From positions 62,001 to 126,000 of the forward strand of contig JAAWSO010000002.1 of assembly GCA_022801595.1 (NCBI GenBank): a stretch of DNA of 64,000 bases, read 5' to 3'. Positions within the stretch are counted from its first letter, which is position 1, and each line of letters starts with the position of its first letter. Origin of the DNA: Clostridiales bacterium (GTDB taxonomy: Bacteria > Bacillota > Clostridia > Oscillospirales > Acutalibacteraceae). The notes under the pieces were generated by a model. That model was not told the DNA's origin and did no database searches. It saw only the letters and a list, made by a program, of their open reading frames with translations. The translations under genes and the position numbers were made by a program. Shown here in pieces: positions 25,009 through 33,815 of this stretch.

Positions 25009-27000
25009 GTGATTATTCTGGAAACCAATGTTTTGTTACTGCTCCTGGTTGCCTTTCCGATTGTAGCGGCTTTTGCCGGCTATATCATTGGTCGGAAAAG
25101 CAAAAAGGTTCGCGATTATTTTGTGATTGCCGTCACTGCCGTTGAGTTCGGTATGGCAATCGGCCTGTGTTTCACAAGCGGGGACTTCTTCTGGAAGGGC
25201 TTTGTGGGATATGGCTTGCACTTCCGTGCAGATGGCTTCCGGTTAATCATGGCGTTATTAGCCTCCTTCATCTGGCTGATGACGACCATACAGTCGCGGG
25301 ATTACTTTGCCCAGTTCCGCAACCGCAATCGGTATTATCTGTTCATGCTGCTCACATTGGGGGCAACCATGGGCATCTTCCTCTCCGCAAATCTGTACAC
25401 CACCTTCATCTTCTTTGAAGTGATGTCGTTCACCTCTTATGTTCTGGTTATCCATGAGGAAACCCCAGAGGCTCATGATGCTGGCCGAAGCTATGTTGGC
25501 TTTGCGGTGTTGGGTGGCCTGGTAACGTTATTTGGACTCTTCATGCTCCACAATATACTGGGGACACTGGAGATCGATCAATTGGCCGCCGCAGCTGCTG
25601 CGTTGCCAGAGGGCAGCTTCGGCACCTTGTTGGTAGCTGGCTTGCTGACTCTGTTTGGCTTTGGCGTCAAGGCAGGTATGTATCCATTGCACACCTGGCT
25701 GCCTCAGTCTTATCGGTTCGCCCCAGCTCCTGCAACCGCCTTACTTTCTGCAATTTTGAGCAAGGCTGGTATCTTTGGGATGCTGGTCATCAGCTGCAAC
25801 ATTTTTCTCCATGACTACACCTGGGGTATGATTATGCTGTGCCTGGGCGTGCTGACCATGTTGACTGGTGCTATGCTGGCTGTATTCTCCGTCAATATCA
25901 AGAGGACGTTAGCCTGCTCCTCCATGTCTCAGATCGGTTTCATTATTGTGGGCATTGGTATGCAGGGGATTCTAGGCGAGCATAACGCCATCGCCGTCCA
26001 GGGAACCTTGCTCCACCTGATGAACCACTCGCTAATTAAACTGGTGCTGTTCATGGGAATCGGCGTTATTTTCCTGCATGTTAAAAACCTGGACTTCAAT
26101 ACCGTCCGTGGATTTGGTCGGAAGAAGCCGGTTTTGATGGGTGTTTTTGGTATGGCGATCCTGGGCGTTATCGGTATGCCGCTTTGGAATGGCTATATCA
26201 GTAAAACCTTGATTCACGAAAGCATTGTGGAATACATCGCAATGTTCCCGTCTATGACTGGGATGGCTGTGTTCTTCAAGATTGTTGAGGCTCTGTTTAC
26301 GTTCGCTGGCGGTTTGACTTGCGCTTATATGCTTAAGGTATTTATTGCTGTTTTCGTAGAAAAAAATACCGATCCAGAAGAACAAGCCCGTATGGACGCC
26401 AAGAAAAAATACATGTCTTGGCCAACTACCATTTGCCTGATTGTTGGCGCTGTGATTCTTCCAGTGCTGGGTGTCATTCCGCACCTGACGATGGATCATA
26501 TTGCGGCGGTTGGCGAGGGTTTCATGCATGGCCATGGTTTGGATCACGCAGTGGCTTACTTCTCCTGGACCAATCTAAAAGGCGCGGTGGCTTCGTTGTC
26601 CATTGGTGTGATCGTCTACTTCCTGATTGTACGGATGTGCCTGATGAAACGGGATATTACCATTGGCAAACGGGTATATATTGACGTGTGGCCGAGATGG
26701 ATGGATATTGAACGGTGGATTTATCGTCCTGGCCTACTGCGTATCCTGCCATTTGTGGGAGCGTTTGCGGCGCGAGCCGCTTATTCGGTGGCCGATGTGG
26801 TCATCACCGGTTGCAAACGAATTCTGTTCTACAACCGTCCAGAAAAATTTGTGGCTCCGCTCAATAATGAGTTTGGTACCTATAACATCGAAAGAAAGCC
26901 AAAACGGATTTCCAACAGCTTGGCCTACAGCCTTTTGCTGTTTGGAATTGGCATTATTCTGGCGCTGTTCTTCCTGCTGATTTCAACTTTAGTACGATAA
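25009..27000 (+). CDS. NuoL-type ion-translocating subunit (fourth), long C-terminus
   Basis: A 663-residue NuoL-like subunit: about 14 TM helices with FFEVMSFTSYVLVIHEE, VKAGMYPLHTWLPQSY and AILSKAGIFGMLVIS. Then come an extra 170-residue part with amphipathic and TM helices and a last TM helix, recalling the NuoL lateral helix. The start is unclear. GTG at 25009 lies inside the AAGGAGGTGA site, so initiation at a non-ATG codon such as CTG at 25018 is possible. Last gene of the operon; a terminator follows. Confidence 0.88.
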   Translation: MIILETNVLLLLLVAFPIVAAFAGYIIGRKSKKVRDYFVIAVTAVEFGMAIGLCFTSGDFFWKGFVGYGLHFRADGFRLIMALLASFIWLMTTIQSRDYFAQFRNRNRYYLFMLLTLGATMGIFLSANLYTTFIFFEVMSFTSYVLVIHEETPEAHDAGRSYVGFAVLGGLVTLFGLFMLHNILGTLEIDQLAAAAAALPEGSFGTLLVAGLLTLFGFGVKAGMYPLHTWLPQSYRFAPAPATALLSAILSKAGIFGMLVISCNIFLHDYTWGMIMLCLGVLTMLTGAMLAVFSVNIKRTLACSSMSQIGFIIVGIGMQGILGEHNAIAVQGTLLHLMNHSLIKLVLFMGIGVIFLHVKNLDFNTVRGFGRKKPVLMGVFGMAILGVIGMPLWNGYISKTLIHESIVEYIAMFPSMTGMAVFFKIVEALFTFAGGLTCAYMLKVFIAVFVEKNTDPEEQARMDAKKKYMSWPTTICLIVGAVILPVLGVIPHLTMDHIAAVGEGFMHGHGLDHAVAYFSWTNLKGAVASLSIGVIVYFLIVRMCLMKRDITIGKRVYIDVWPRWMDIERWIYRPGLLRILPFVGAFAARAAYSVADVVITGCKRILFYNRPEKFVAPLNNEFGTYNIERKPKRISNSLAYSLLLFGIGIILALFFLLISTLVR

Positions 27001-27025
27001 TGTGTCGAGGTTGCCTGGCACTTTG

Positions 27026-27062
27026 TAGCAACGTGGATTTCCACGTTGCTTTTTCTTTTTCG
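27026..27062 (+). terminator. Terminator of the antiporter operon
   Basis: GCAACGTGG pairs with CCACGTTGC, followed by TTTTTCTTTTT. Confidence 0.9.
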
Positions 27063-27128
27063 TAGAATGGTAAGCATTTTGCCAAAAAACAATCAAAGAA
27101 ATACTGTTTATTTTAACAAAAAATAGCT

Positions 27129-27157
27129 TTGACATTTGTATAAAATAATGATAAAAT
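27129..27157 (+). promoter_or_regulatory. Promoter of the MATE transporter gene
   Basis: TTGACA (27129-27134), a 17-base spacer and TG-A-TAAAAT (27152-27157). Confidence 0.78.
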
Positions 27158-27207
27158 AGTAAAATAGCTCAAATGTTCTGTATGCAATCATGTGAGGAGG
27201 TTAGAGC

Positions 27208-28608
27208 ATGAAAGTTGATGTTTTTGAAAAAGACCCCATTCCGAAGGCGGTCTCAAAGTTAGCGGTTCCGACGATTTTGGGTATGATTGTAACCATTGTA
27301 TACAATCTTGCGGATACCTTTTTCGTTGGGCAGTTAAAAGATTCTTATCAGATTGCCGGCGTTACCATCACCATGCCGGTGTTCATGATGCTGTTATCCC
27401 TGGGCTATATTTTTGGTGTGGGCGGCAGCTCCTTCATTTCGCGTTTGCTGGGCAATAAAGATTTTGAAATGGCCAAGCGGACTTCTTCATTTGCCTTTTA
27501 TGCCTGTCTGGCCTTGGGCCTGGTTTGTGTGGGAGCGGGCGTGTTGCTGATTAACCCGCTGCTCACTTTGTGCGGCTCCAGCCCGGATACCCACCAGTAT
27601 GCCTGGGATTATTTGATCGTGATTTTGCTGGGGTCTCCAGTAATTATGCTCAGCTTTTCTATGGGTCAAGTGATCCGCGCAGAAGGCGCGTCCAAGGAAG
27701 CTATGATTGGCATGATGATCGGTACTGTGGTCAATATTGGCTTGGATCCTCTGCTGATTTTTGCTTGTAATATGGGCGTGACTGGTGCTGCAATTGCAAC
27801 GGTATTTTCGAACTTATTGTCGGTGCTTTACTATATGTGGTACTTTATCTGCAAGAGTAAGAACTTGACTATTTCCCCCAAATACCTGAAAATCAACAAA
27901 ATGATGTTGAAGAATGTATTTATCATTGGTCTTCCGGCTTCGGTGAATGAGATGCTATTCAGTGCTTCCAATATTATCCTCAACCGGTTTGCTGCTGGAT
28001 ATGGCGATGATGTCATCGCGGCGCTGGGTGTTGTGTTCAAGGTAAATATGTTCCCGGTGTTGATTTTAATTGGTCTGTGTCAAGGTGTGCAGCCGCTGAT
28101 TGGCTATAACTATGCTTCCGGCGATCAAAAACGTCTGAAAGGAATCATGAAATTTACAGGGATTTCCGCAGTTGTGATTGGCGTTTTCTTTACGATCCTG
28201 CTGTTCTTCTTTGGGCGCTTTGCGGTAGAAGCGTTTGCTCCTGGGCAGGAAACGGTGATTCGGTATGGTACCCAGTTTCTAAATGTGGTTATGATGTCCG
28301 TACCAGTGATTGGCCTAGTATTTTTGTTTACTTCCGCTTTCCAATCTATGGGCAAGGGAATCCCATCAATGGTGTTGTCCCTGTCCCGGCAAGGTTTTGT
28401 ATTTATTCCAACCATTATCATCGCCAACGCAATAATTGGCCTGAATGGTATCGTATACGCGCAGCCGATTGCTGACTTTGTTAGCACGGCTTTGGCGATT
28501 GTGATGTTTATCGTCGTTTGGAAGCGGGAGCAAAACAAGAGACAAAAACAAGAGGTGCAAGCAGAGCCGATGGATAAGGGCGATACCCTCCCTGCAGCCA
28601 ACGAATAG
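27208..28608 (+). CDS. MATE-family multidrug/Na+ efflux transporter
   Basis: A 466-residue transporter with 12 TM helices in two bundles. The start (PKAVSKLAVPTILGMIVTIV, YNLADTFFVGQL) and GGSSFISRLLG near residue 72 are MATE hallmarks. It exports cationic compounds using Na+ or H+; the substrate cannot be predicted. GAGGAGG precedes the ATG. It is monocistronic, with its own promoter and terminator. Confidence 0.93.
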   Translation: MKVDVFEKDPIPKAVSKLAVPTILGMIVTIVYNLADTFFVGQLKDSYQIAGVTITMPVFMMLLSLGYIFGVGGSSFISRLLGNKDFEMAKRTSSFAFYACLALGLVCVGAGVLLINPLLTLCGSSPDTHQYAWDYLIVILLGSPVIMLSFSMGQVIRAEGASKEAMIGMMIGTVVNIGLDPLLIFACNMGVTGAAIATVFSNLLSVLYYMWYFICKSKNLTISPKYLKINKMMLKNVFIIGLPASVNEMLFSASNIILNRFAAGYGDDVIAALGVVFKVNMFPVLILIGLCQGVQPLIGYNYASGDQKRLKGIMKFTGISAVVIGVFFTILLFFFGRFAVEAFAPGQETVIRYGTQFLNVVMMSVPVIGLVFLFTSAFQSMGKGIPSMVLSLSRQGFVFIPTIIIANAIIGLNGIVYAQPIADFVSTALAIVMFIVVWKREQNKRQKQEVQAEPMDKGDTLPAANE

Positions 28609-28613
28609 AGTAC

Positions 28614-28646
28614 CAAAAAAAGCAGTCCGGAAGGGCTGCTTTTTTG
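28614..28646 (+). terminator. Terminator after the MATE gene
   Basis: AAAAGCAG pairs with CTGCTTTT, followed by a T-run. Confidence 0.85.
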
Positions 28647-28677
28647 ATTCTTCTCCGTGTGCTCGATATGCAAATAA

Positions 28678-28706
28678 CCCCCCATTGGATTTGGTCCAAT
28701 GGGGGG
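28678..28706 (-). terminator. Terminator of the folT gene
   Basis: CCCCCCATTGGA pairs with TCCAATGGGGGG across a five-base loop. It lies just past the folT stop, followed on the minus strand by TTATTTG. Confidence 0.8.
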
Positions 28707-28728
28707 TGGGAGTTAGAAAAATGGGAAA

Positions 28729-29364
28729 TTAGATCACCGAAATAATCTTTTTTGGTTGTTTCGGAATGAGGCCAAACCGGGAGATAATTGGAACCAGAAG
28801 CCCCAGTACTAAGATCATCAGAACGATCTCAATGGGAAGCATGATACTGTTTTTGATCACGCTTTTTCCCAGATAGAATAGATAACCGTACTTGCCAATC
28901 ACCATACTCCAAACAGAGCCCAGCAGGACATTAACCAACATGTTGATCAAAAGCTTGCAGATCGCAATTTTGACAATGGTAATCCGGGAGCGGAAGAAAA
29001 ACAAAGAATAGATCAAACATGCAGTCATGGCAGATATGGTATAGCCAGGGAAAAAAGCCCCGAAAGGATGGCAGAGATAGCCGACTAAATCGCCTACCAT
29101 ACCGCCAGCTACGCCAATAATAGGCCCTCCTATCATACAGAATACAATTTCCGCCAGGAAGTCAAAACGAATCCGCAGATTATCGCCCAACGGGATCGGA
29201 ATGTCGACAAAAATAGTCAGAACCACCGTTAAGGCAATCAGCATGGCCACAGTTACCATTACCTTGATGTCTTTGGTTTGCTGAATGGCTGCTTTCCAAT
29301 AGCTTGGGGTCCAAGGATAGAGATATGGGCTAGAATTTGTTGTTAAAGCATCGTTTTTGGGCAT
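28729..29364 (-). CDS. folT: ECF transporter folate-specific S component FolT
   Basis: A 211-residue membrane protein with about six TM helices. It resembles FolT-type ECF S components, with IPIPLGDNLRIRFDFLAE near residue 55 and FGAFFPGYTISAMTACLIYS near residue 103. It captures folate for the shared ECF energising module, which is not in this window. The THF riboswitch in its leader makes the substrate call strong. AGAGGAGG is the ribosome site and is masked by the regulatory hairpin. Confidence 0.9.
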   Translation of the reverse strand: MPKNDALTTNSSPYLYPWTPSYWKAAIQQTKDIKVMVTVAMLIALTVVLTIFVDIPIPLGDNLRIRFDFLAEIVFCMIGGPIIGVAGGMVGDLVGYLCHPFGAFFPGYTISAMTACLIYSLFFFRSRITIVKIAICKLLINMLVNVLLGSVWSMVIGKYGYLFYLGKSVIKNSIMLPIEIVLMILVLGLLVPIISRFGLIPKQPKKIISVI

Positions 29365-29371
29365 GAAAAAA

Positions 29372-29421
29372 CCTCCTCTATTGTTGTAAGTAGTGCCACC
29401 TGTTGTGCCACATAGAGGAGG
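29372..29421 (-). terminator. Riboswitch expression platform: terminator that masks the ribosome site
   Basis: On the minus strand CCTCCTCTAT (29412-29421) pairs with ATAGAGGAGG (29372-29381), followed by TTTTTT. The 3' arm is the folT Shine-Dalgarno sequence, so one hairpin could stop both transcription and translation. Confidence 0.75.
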
Positions 29422-29447
29422 AAATCATTCACTTTCTCCAGTATGCA

Positions 29448-29542
29448 GCAGCGGGATGCGAATTCTGAACCGCAAGATTCCTTTTCGTCCGTCTGACAAC
29501 TCCCCGTTCAGACGGCACTTAACGCTCAGAATTCTACTCTGC
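29448..29542 (-). promoter_or_regulatory. Tetrahydrofolate (THF) riboswitch
   Basis: Minus-strand sequence keeps the class I THF aptamer: GAGTAG, GCGTTAAGTG, AACGGGGAGTTG, ACGAAAAGG, GCGGTTC and CGCATCCCGC in order, with paired arms AATTCTGA/TCAGAATT and CCGTCTGA/TCAGACGG. It controls folT, shutting uptake when reduced folate is plentiful. Confidence 0.93.
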
Positions 29543-29554
29543 TTGAACGATTTT

Positions 29555-29583
29555 ATTCTACCTTATTTTCCGAAAGGATGCAA
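29555..29583 (-). promoter_or_regulatory. Promoter of the THF riboswitch-folT unit
   Basis: TTGCAT (29578-29583), a 17-base spacer and TAGAAT (29555-29560) on the minus strand. Confidence 0.65.
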
Positions 29584-29595
29584 GCCCTATTTTCT

Positions 29596-29623
29596 TTGAT
29601 TTCCTGTAAAACCATGTTATACT
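29596..29623 (+). promoter_or_regulatory. Promoter of the GNAT acetyltransferase gene
   Basis: TTGATT (29596-29601), a 16-base spacer and extended -10 TG-T-TATACT (29618-29623). It overlaps the divergent folT promoter region. Confidence 0.6.
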
Positions 29624-29655
29624 GAAAACATATCAAAAAGAAAGGGGAGGGTTTG

Positions 29656-30087
29656 ATGGAAATCCGTATGATACAGGGGCTGCCGGCGGACGCCCGTTTG
29701 ATTCGGGAGGAGGTATTCGAGGTTGAACAGGCATTTCAGGAGGAATTCGATGGCTGGGAGGCGCGCGCGCTCCACGCGGTTTTATATCAAGAGGGAAAGC
29801 CGATTGCCACAGCAAGAATGTTTCTTCTGGAGGATGGAAAAACCTATAAAATCGGCCGGATTGCCGTGCGCAAGTCCTATCGAGGGCAAGGTTTTGGCCG
29901 CAGGATAGTGGAGGCTATGGAGGAGAAAGCCCGGGAACAGGGAGGTAGCCGGGCGGAACTTTCCGCTCAGGTGAGGGCCATGGGATTTTATGAAAAATTA
30001 GGATATCGCCCAGTCGGGGAATCCTATTATGAAGAGCATGTACCCCACGTGAAAATGGCGAAGGAGCTATCAAGAAGACGGGGATAA
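29656..30087 (+). CDS. GNAT-family N-acetyltransferase
   Basis: A 143-residue acetyl-CoA-dependent acetyltransferase. The pantetheine-binding motif is IGRIAVRKSYRGQGFGRRIV (near residues 69-88), and the C-terminal FYEKLGYRPVGESYYEE is typical of the ElaA/YjcF-like branch. The acceptor is unknown. The start at 29656 follows GGGGAGGG closely; TTG at 29653 is a poor alternative. It is a single-gene unit ending at the terminator at 30112. Confidence 0.9.
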   Translation: MEIRMIQGLPADARLIREEVFEVEQAFQEEFDGWEARALHAVLYQEGKPIATARMFLLEDGKTYKIGRIAVRKSYRGQGFGRRIVEAMEEKAREQGGSRAELSAQVRAMGFYEKLGYRPVGESYYEEHVPHVKMAKELSRRRG

Positions 30088-30111
30088 GGTTTCTGAAAAA
30101 TAGAAAATAGA

Positions 30112-30154
30112 AAAAGCTGTGACAGGATATATCGTCACAGCTTTGCTTTTTTTA
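30112..30154. terminator. Bidirectional terminator
   Basis: AAAGCTGTGAC (30113-30123) pairs with GTCACAGCTTT (30134-30144), flanked by A- and T-runs. It serves the GNAT gene and the convergent DUF368 operon. Confidence 0.88.
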
Positions 30155-31027
30155 TAATTTTCGCAGATGGCGGGGAGATTTTTTCGAGCCTTTTTTGCCG
30201 GTAATTTTGTTCTTAAAGGTTTCGCTGGAAAAAGCGAATGCAACCAATGCCCCAAATAAGAGCAAGGCAATGGCGACGATTCCTTCCACCGTAAACTGAA
30301 ACCCTGTGTTTTTAAATAAGGCAAACAGAGAGCCAAAAATCAAGCCTAAAATGGTCCAAAATGTGGCTTGGGGGAAGTATTTCAGGAAAAGGCCAATCAT
30401 TTTGGCACCTCCTACAATCCCAATAATAACGCCAAGGGCGACAGGAATCAGAACCAGGATGTTCATATCAGAAATGGCGGTGAGCACCGAGGTGTAAACC
30501 CCAAAGATCATCAGAATCATGGAGCCGCTGACGCCAGGCAGAATCATAGCTGCCGCTGCGATGATGGAGAAAAAGAACAGTTTCGCTGCGTTGGCCACAT
30601 TCAGTTCTTTGATTAGCTCGGTAGCGCTGTCATCCTGGGAGATAAAAGTCAATCCGACCATCAGGGCCAAAGCGCAAGCAAAGGGAATCAAATTGATGAC
30701 TTTAAATCGGTGCCCGATTGCCCGACGAAAGATCATTGGAATACTGCCGATGATCAGTCCGATAAAAAAGTAATTGGTGGCTAAAGGGAATTTTTCCAGC
30801 AGGAATTTAATCAGCCAGCTAAATGCCACAGTGCCAATCCCAGCGCCGATGACAATGGGGATCAGCAACTTCAAGCTTTCCTTCCATTGTTTCCGAATGT
30901 TGCTGAATGTTTCAATCAGTTTATCATACAGATTTAATATAACGGCCATGGTACCGCCGCTGACGCCGGGAATGATGTTGGCAACACCAATAATAGCACC
31001 GGAAATCAAGTATTTAAGATATATCAT
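30152..31027 (-). CDS. popT: DUF368 membrane protein, undecaprenyl-phosphate translocase (PopT) family
   Basis: A 291-residue polytopic membrane protein of the DUF368 family. It shows the two family repeats IPGVSGGTMAVILNLYDKLI near residue 20 and MILPGVSGSMILMIFGVY near residue 171. DUF368 members (PopT) are known to return undecaprenyl phosphate from the outer to the inner face of the membrane. Its start overlaps the end of the PAP2 phosphatase gene, whose product could supply that substrate. GAGGC before the ATG at 31027 sets the start. Symbol by family, not by proven orthology. Confidence 0.85.
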   Translation of the reverse strand: MIYLKYLISGAIIGVANIIPGVSGGTMAVILNLYDKLIETFSNIRKQWKESLKLLIPIVIGAGIGTVAFSWLIKFLLEKFPLATNYFFIGLIIGSIPMIFRRAIGHRFKVINLIPFACALALMVGLTFISQDDSATELIKELNVANAAKLFFFSIIAAAAMILPGVSGSMILMIFGVYTSVLTAISDMNILVLIPVALGVIIGIVGGAKMIGLFLKYFPQATFWTILGLIFGSLFALFKNTGFQFTVEGIVAIALLLFGALVAFAFSSETFKNKITGKKGSKKSPRHLRKL

Positions 31028-31601
31028 AATGCTTGCCTCGATGCCTCCCTCGTTTGTCTCCGCGGATTCGACGGAACAGAAACAGCGCCAACCGGAACAA
31101 CAAGGCCATTGCAATGGCGCATAAGATTCCCAATACCGCACCAGCCAAAGTATCGGTGAGGAAGTGAGCGAAGAGATAGATCCGGGAGAATCCCACCAGG
31201 GCGGCTAAGACCAGAGCGGGAATACCGAACCTCCAATTGGCCATCCAGATGACGGTGGCTCCGGCGAACGCGGCGATGGTATGCCCGGATGGGAAGGAAA
31301 ATCCATCCGGTTTGTCCGTCAGCAGAGGGACATTGGGAAAGAGATCACAAGGACGTGGCCTTGCGACCAGCGGTTTGAGGATCATACTTCCAACGACATA
31401 GCTCAGGCCGATGGCAAAAAAGACCATAATGCCATATTTCCGATAGCGACGGGGGATGCATAGCGCCGCGCCGAATACCATCCAGATGATGCCTCCATCG
31501 CTGATGAGAGAAATAATCGGCATGATAAAATCCAGAAATGGATTGTGGATGTTTTGCAGGCCAAAGGAAATCGATTGATCCCAGAGTTGAATGGCTTCCA
31601 A
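31014..31601 (-). CDS. PAP2-family membrane phosphatase, probably BcrC-type
   Basis: A 195-residue membrane protein with about six TM helices and all three PAP2 motifs: KPLVARPRP (near residue 77), PSGH (near 104) and SRIYLFAHFLTD (near 141). Relatives such as BcrC remove a phosphate from undecaprenyl pyrophosphate; others act on phosphatidate or glycan lipids. The start is TTG at 31601, seven bases after AGGAGG, inside the end of the flippase gene. Neighbours favour a lipid-carrier recycling role. Confidence 0.87.
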   Translation of the reverse strand: MEAIQLWDQSISFGLQNIHNPFLDFIMPIISLISDGGIIWMVFGAALCIPRRYRKYGIMVFFAIGLSYVVGSMILKPLVARPRPCDLFPNVPLLTDKPDGFSFPSGHTIAAFAGATVIWMANWRFGIPALVLAALVGFSRIYLFAHFLTDTLAGAVLGILCAIAMALLFRLALFLFRRIRGDKRGRHRGKHYDIS

Positions 31602-31602
31602 A

Positions 31603-33048
31603 TTATGCCCTCCTTGTTTTATGTTTTCGTTTGTTTAATACTTTGCGAATGCTCTTAAAGAGAGCGCCTCCATTGAGCGCGGTGAGAGCGGCGGTTAGAA
31701 GAATTTGATACAAGATCCACAGAGGTACTGCGGTAATCATCAGAATTGCCTGAAGGGTAACTAATGCAGTGTTCAGGCCAAACTTGAGGAGATTGAAGCG
31801 GATGCGGATAAATTGGCGGGTGTGAATGGCACGGATGATAAAGACCAGGAAGTAGCTCAAGAAAGTAGCGATTGCCGCCCCTTGCACGCCGCCGATTGGA
31901 TTTGTTTCAGTGGTAAACAACGGGATAAAAGCAAAGTTCATTCCTACGTTTGCCACCGCGCCGATGATGGTAGTGACCAAGGTCGCGACGCTTCGCTTTT
32001 CCACCATGTATACGCTTCCGATAAAATTAACCATACAGCAGAAAGCGTTGGCTAAAATCAGGAAGGGGATAAACTGCCAAGAGGCATAGTAGGGCTCTGA
32101 CACCAAGATCATGGTGAAAACTTTGGAGAAAGGAATCAGCCAGGCGGAGGATAGGAACATAACGCTTTGAAAGGCATTGAAGATTTGGGAGAAAAATTGC
32201 GCCCGGTCTTTTTGCTTGTGTTCCTTGATTGCGCTCACCTGCCAAGCGTCCATGAAGATGGAGGAAACCAGCATCAGAATGGTGGGGACTTTATAGGATG
32301 CTGCGTACAGGCCGTTTGCGGATTCACTAATCATAAAAGCGATGATATAACGGTCGGAGGTGGCCACTACCCACCAGAATACATTGGTGGGAATCATGGG
32401 CAGTGCATATTTGAGCATCGCCACCGCGGTAGGGAGGCTCATGCCTCGAATTCGGATATTCCGCAGAAGATCCCCAGCAAAGAATAGGAACAGGATTGAT
32501 AAGACGTCGGCCAGAATGATCGCCAGCAGATAGCCGGTAATCTGCCATTTGAAGCCAACAAGGAAAAGGATGGTCAGGATACAGTTGACCAGTGTGCTGA
32601 GAAAACCGTCAAAGGCATATAGTTTCGTACATCCTTTGGAACGGACGAAGGTACTGCTCAAGCTTTTGATACAAGAGGTAAATACATAGATGATCAGCAG
32701 CCATATATGATCGCCGATTCCGCCAATAAGCCCCAAAAGCGGGGAAAAACAGAGGAAGGCGGAAAATCCCAGTAAAGTAGCGAGCAGTCCAGCGGTAAAA
32801 ACGTCGTTTTTGCGATAACTGCGGTCGACGCCAAAACGGATGATCGCGTTGGTCATGCCTAAGGTTACCAGTGGAAACAGCAGGTTTGCAGTTTGCACCA
32901 CGAGATCCACAACACCGTATTGATCGGGGTCTAGGGTGCTGGTGTAAATCGGCATCAAGACGAAAACCAGAATTTTTGAACTGAAGGTTCCAATTGCAAA
33001 AATAAAAGTATTCTTAACGAGATGCTTGTATTTATTCAGGAGATCCAC
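31603..33048 (-). CDS. Wzx/MurJ-type polysaccharide flippase
   Basis: A 481-residue membrane protein with about 14 TM helices. It opens KNTFIFAIGTFSSKILVFVL, then MPIYTSTLDPDQYGVVDLV, the pattern of MVF/MOP-superfamily oligosaccharide flippases. It would move undecaprenyl-linked glycan to the outer face. It is first of a three-gene operon with a PAP2 phosphatase and DUF368, but no glycosyltransferases adjoin it, so the glycan is unknown. Confidence 0.88.
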   Translation of the reverse strand: MDLLNKYKHLVKNTFIFAIGTFSSKILVFVLMPIYTSTLDPDQYGVVDLVVQTANLLFPLVTLGMTNAIIRFGVDRSYRKNDVFTAGLLATLLGFSAFLCFSPLLGLIGGIGDHIWLLIIYVFTSCIKSLSSTFVRSKGCTKLYAFDGFLSTLVNCILTILFLVGFKWQITGYLLAIILADVLSILFLFFAGDLLRNIRIRGMSLPTAVAMLKYALPMIPTNVFWWVVATSDRYIIAFMISESANGLYAASYKVPTILMLVSSIFMDAWQVSAIKEHKQKDRAQFFSQIFNAFQSVMFLSSAWLIPFSKVFTMILVSEPYYASWQFIPFLILANAFCCMVNFIGSVYMVEKRSVATLVTTIIGAVANVGMNFAFIPLFTTETNPIGGVQGAAIATFLSYFLVFIIRAIHTRQFIRIRFNLLKFGLNTALVTLQAILMITAVPLWILYQILLTAALTALNGGALFKSIRKVLNKRKHKTRRA

Positions 33049-33285
33049 CTACTTTCCATGTTTCATTGTTAGTCTTTCCCAAGAGAGCGAAAACTCTCCT
33101 CCTTGGTTCTGAAAATTGACAAAACTCTAACTAAACCATTGTAAGATGTTTCCAATCAGAAAGTCAAGTCCGAACCGGTAAACAAATTAAAAATCTAGCT
33201 TTTTTCTTGCGGAAATCATAAAAAAATTCCCCTCTCTGCCATTTTCTGACAAATAGGGGAAAATTCGGAATGTTATACGGCTCAC

Positions 33286-33732
33286 TTAGGAAGCAGTTTG
33301 TTGGATCGATTCCAGGCGGATGTTATACGAGGTGGAATCCGGGACGGTGATGGTCATGGTCAAGACTTCCCCTTCCACCTCCGACGGTTTAGTCAAGACA
33401 GCGCCGTCGGTGGGCTTCTCTGGATTCCATGGGGTGGTTTCCGTGAAGCCGTAGGAATCCACCATTTTTTTGATGTATGTTTGCAGATCCTTCTCTATGT
33501 CCGTAACGTCTGTGTAAGAACAGGTGATGGCCAGGTTGCCTTTCTCCGGGTCCGCGCCCAGGGTGGTAGAGCTTCCCTCAAAGGAACGAGAGCCTACTAC
33601 CTCTGTGATGGCAGGGATTGGTTCGCTGCAGCCAATCACCGAGTAGGAAGTTGGAGCGGTAACCGAAGGGGTGCAAGCGGCAAAAGAAAGCATCAGAACC
33701 GCCGCAAGGGCCAATCCTATGATTTTTTTCAT
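33286..33732 (-). CDS. Predicted lipoprotein, about 148 residues, unknown function
   Basis: The signal peptide MKKIIGLALAAVLMLSFAAC ends in a lipobox with the lipidated cysteine at residue 20. The mature part is a small mixed-fold domain with two further cysteines (VIGCSEP near residue 35 and AITCSYTDV near residue 70). No known family is recognised. It has its own promoter (33816-33844). The region 33049-33285 after it holds no gene. Confidence 0.72.
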   Translation of the reverse strand: MKKIIGLALAAVLMLSFAACTPSVTAPTSYSVIGCSEPIPAITEVVGSRSFEGSSTTLGADPEKGNLAITCSYTDVTDIEKDLQTYIKKMVDSYGFTETTPWNPEKPTDGAVLTKPSEVEGEVLTMTITVPDSTSYNIRLESIQQTAS

Positions 33733-33815
33733 GCGGTTTCCTCATTTCTAAAAAAGAGTTCCATTTGCCAGCACAGGGGTGCAAAATGGGACAGGCCGGC
33801 AAATCGATTACCCGT

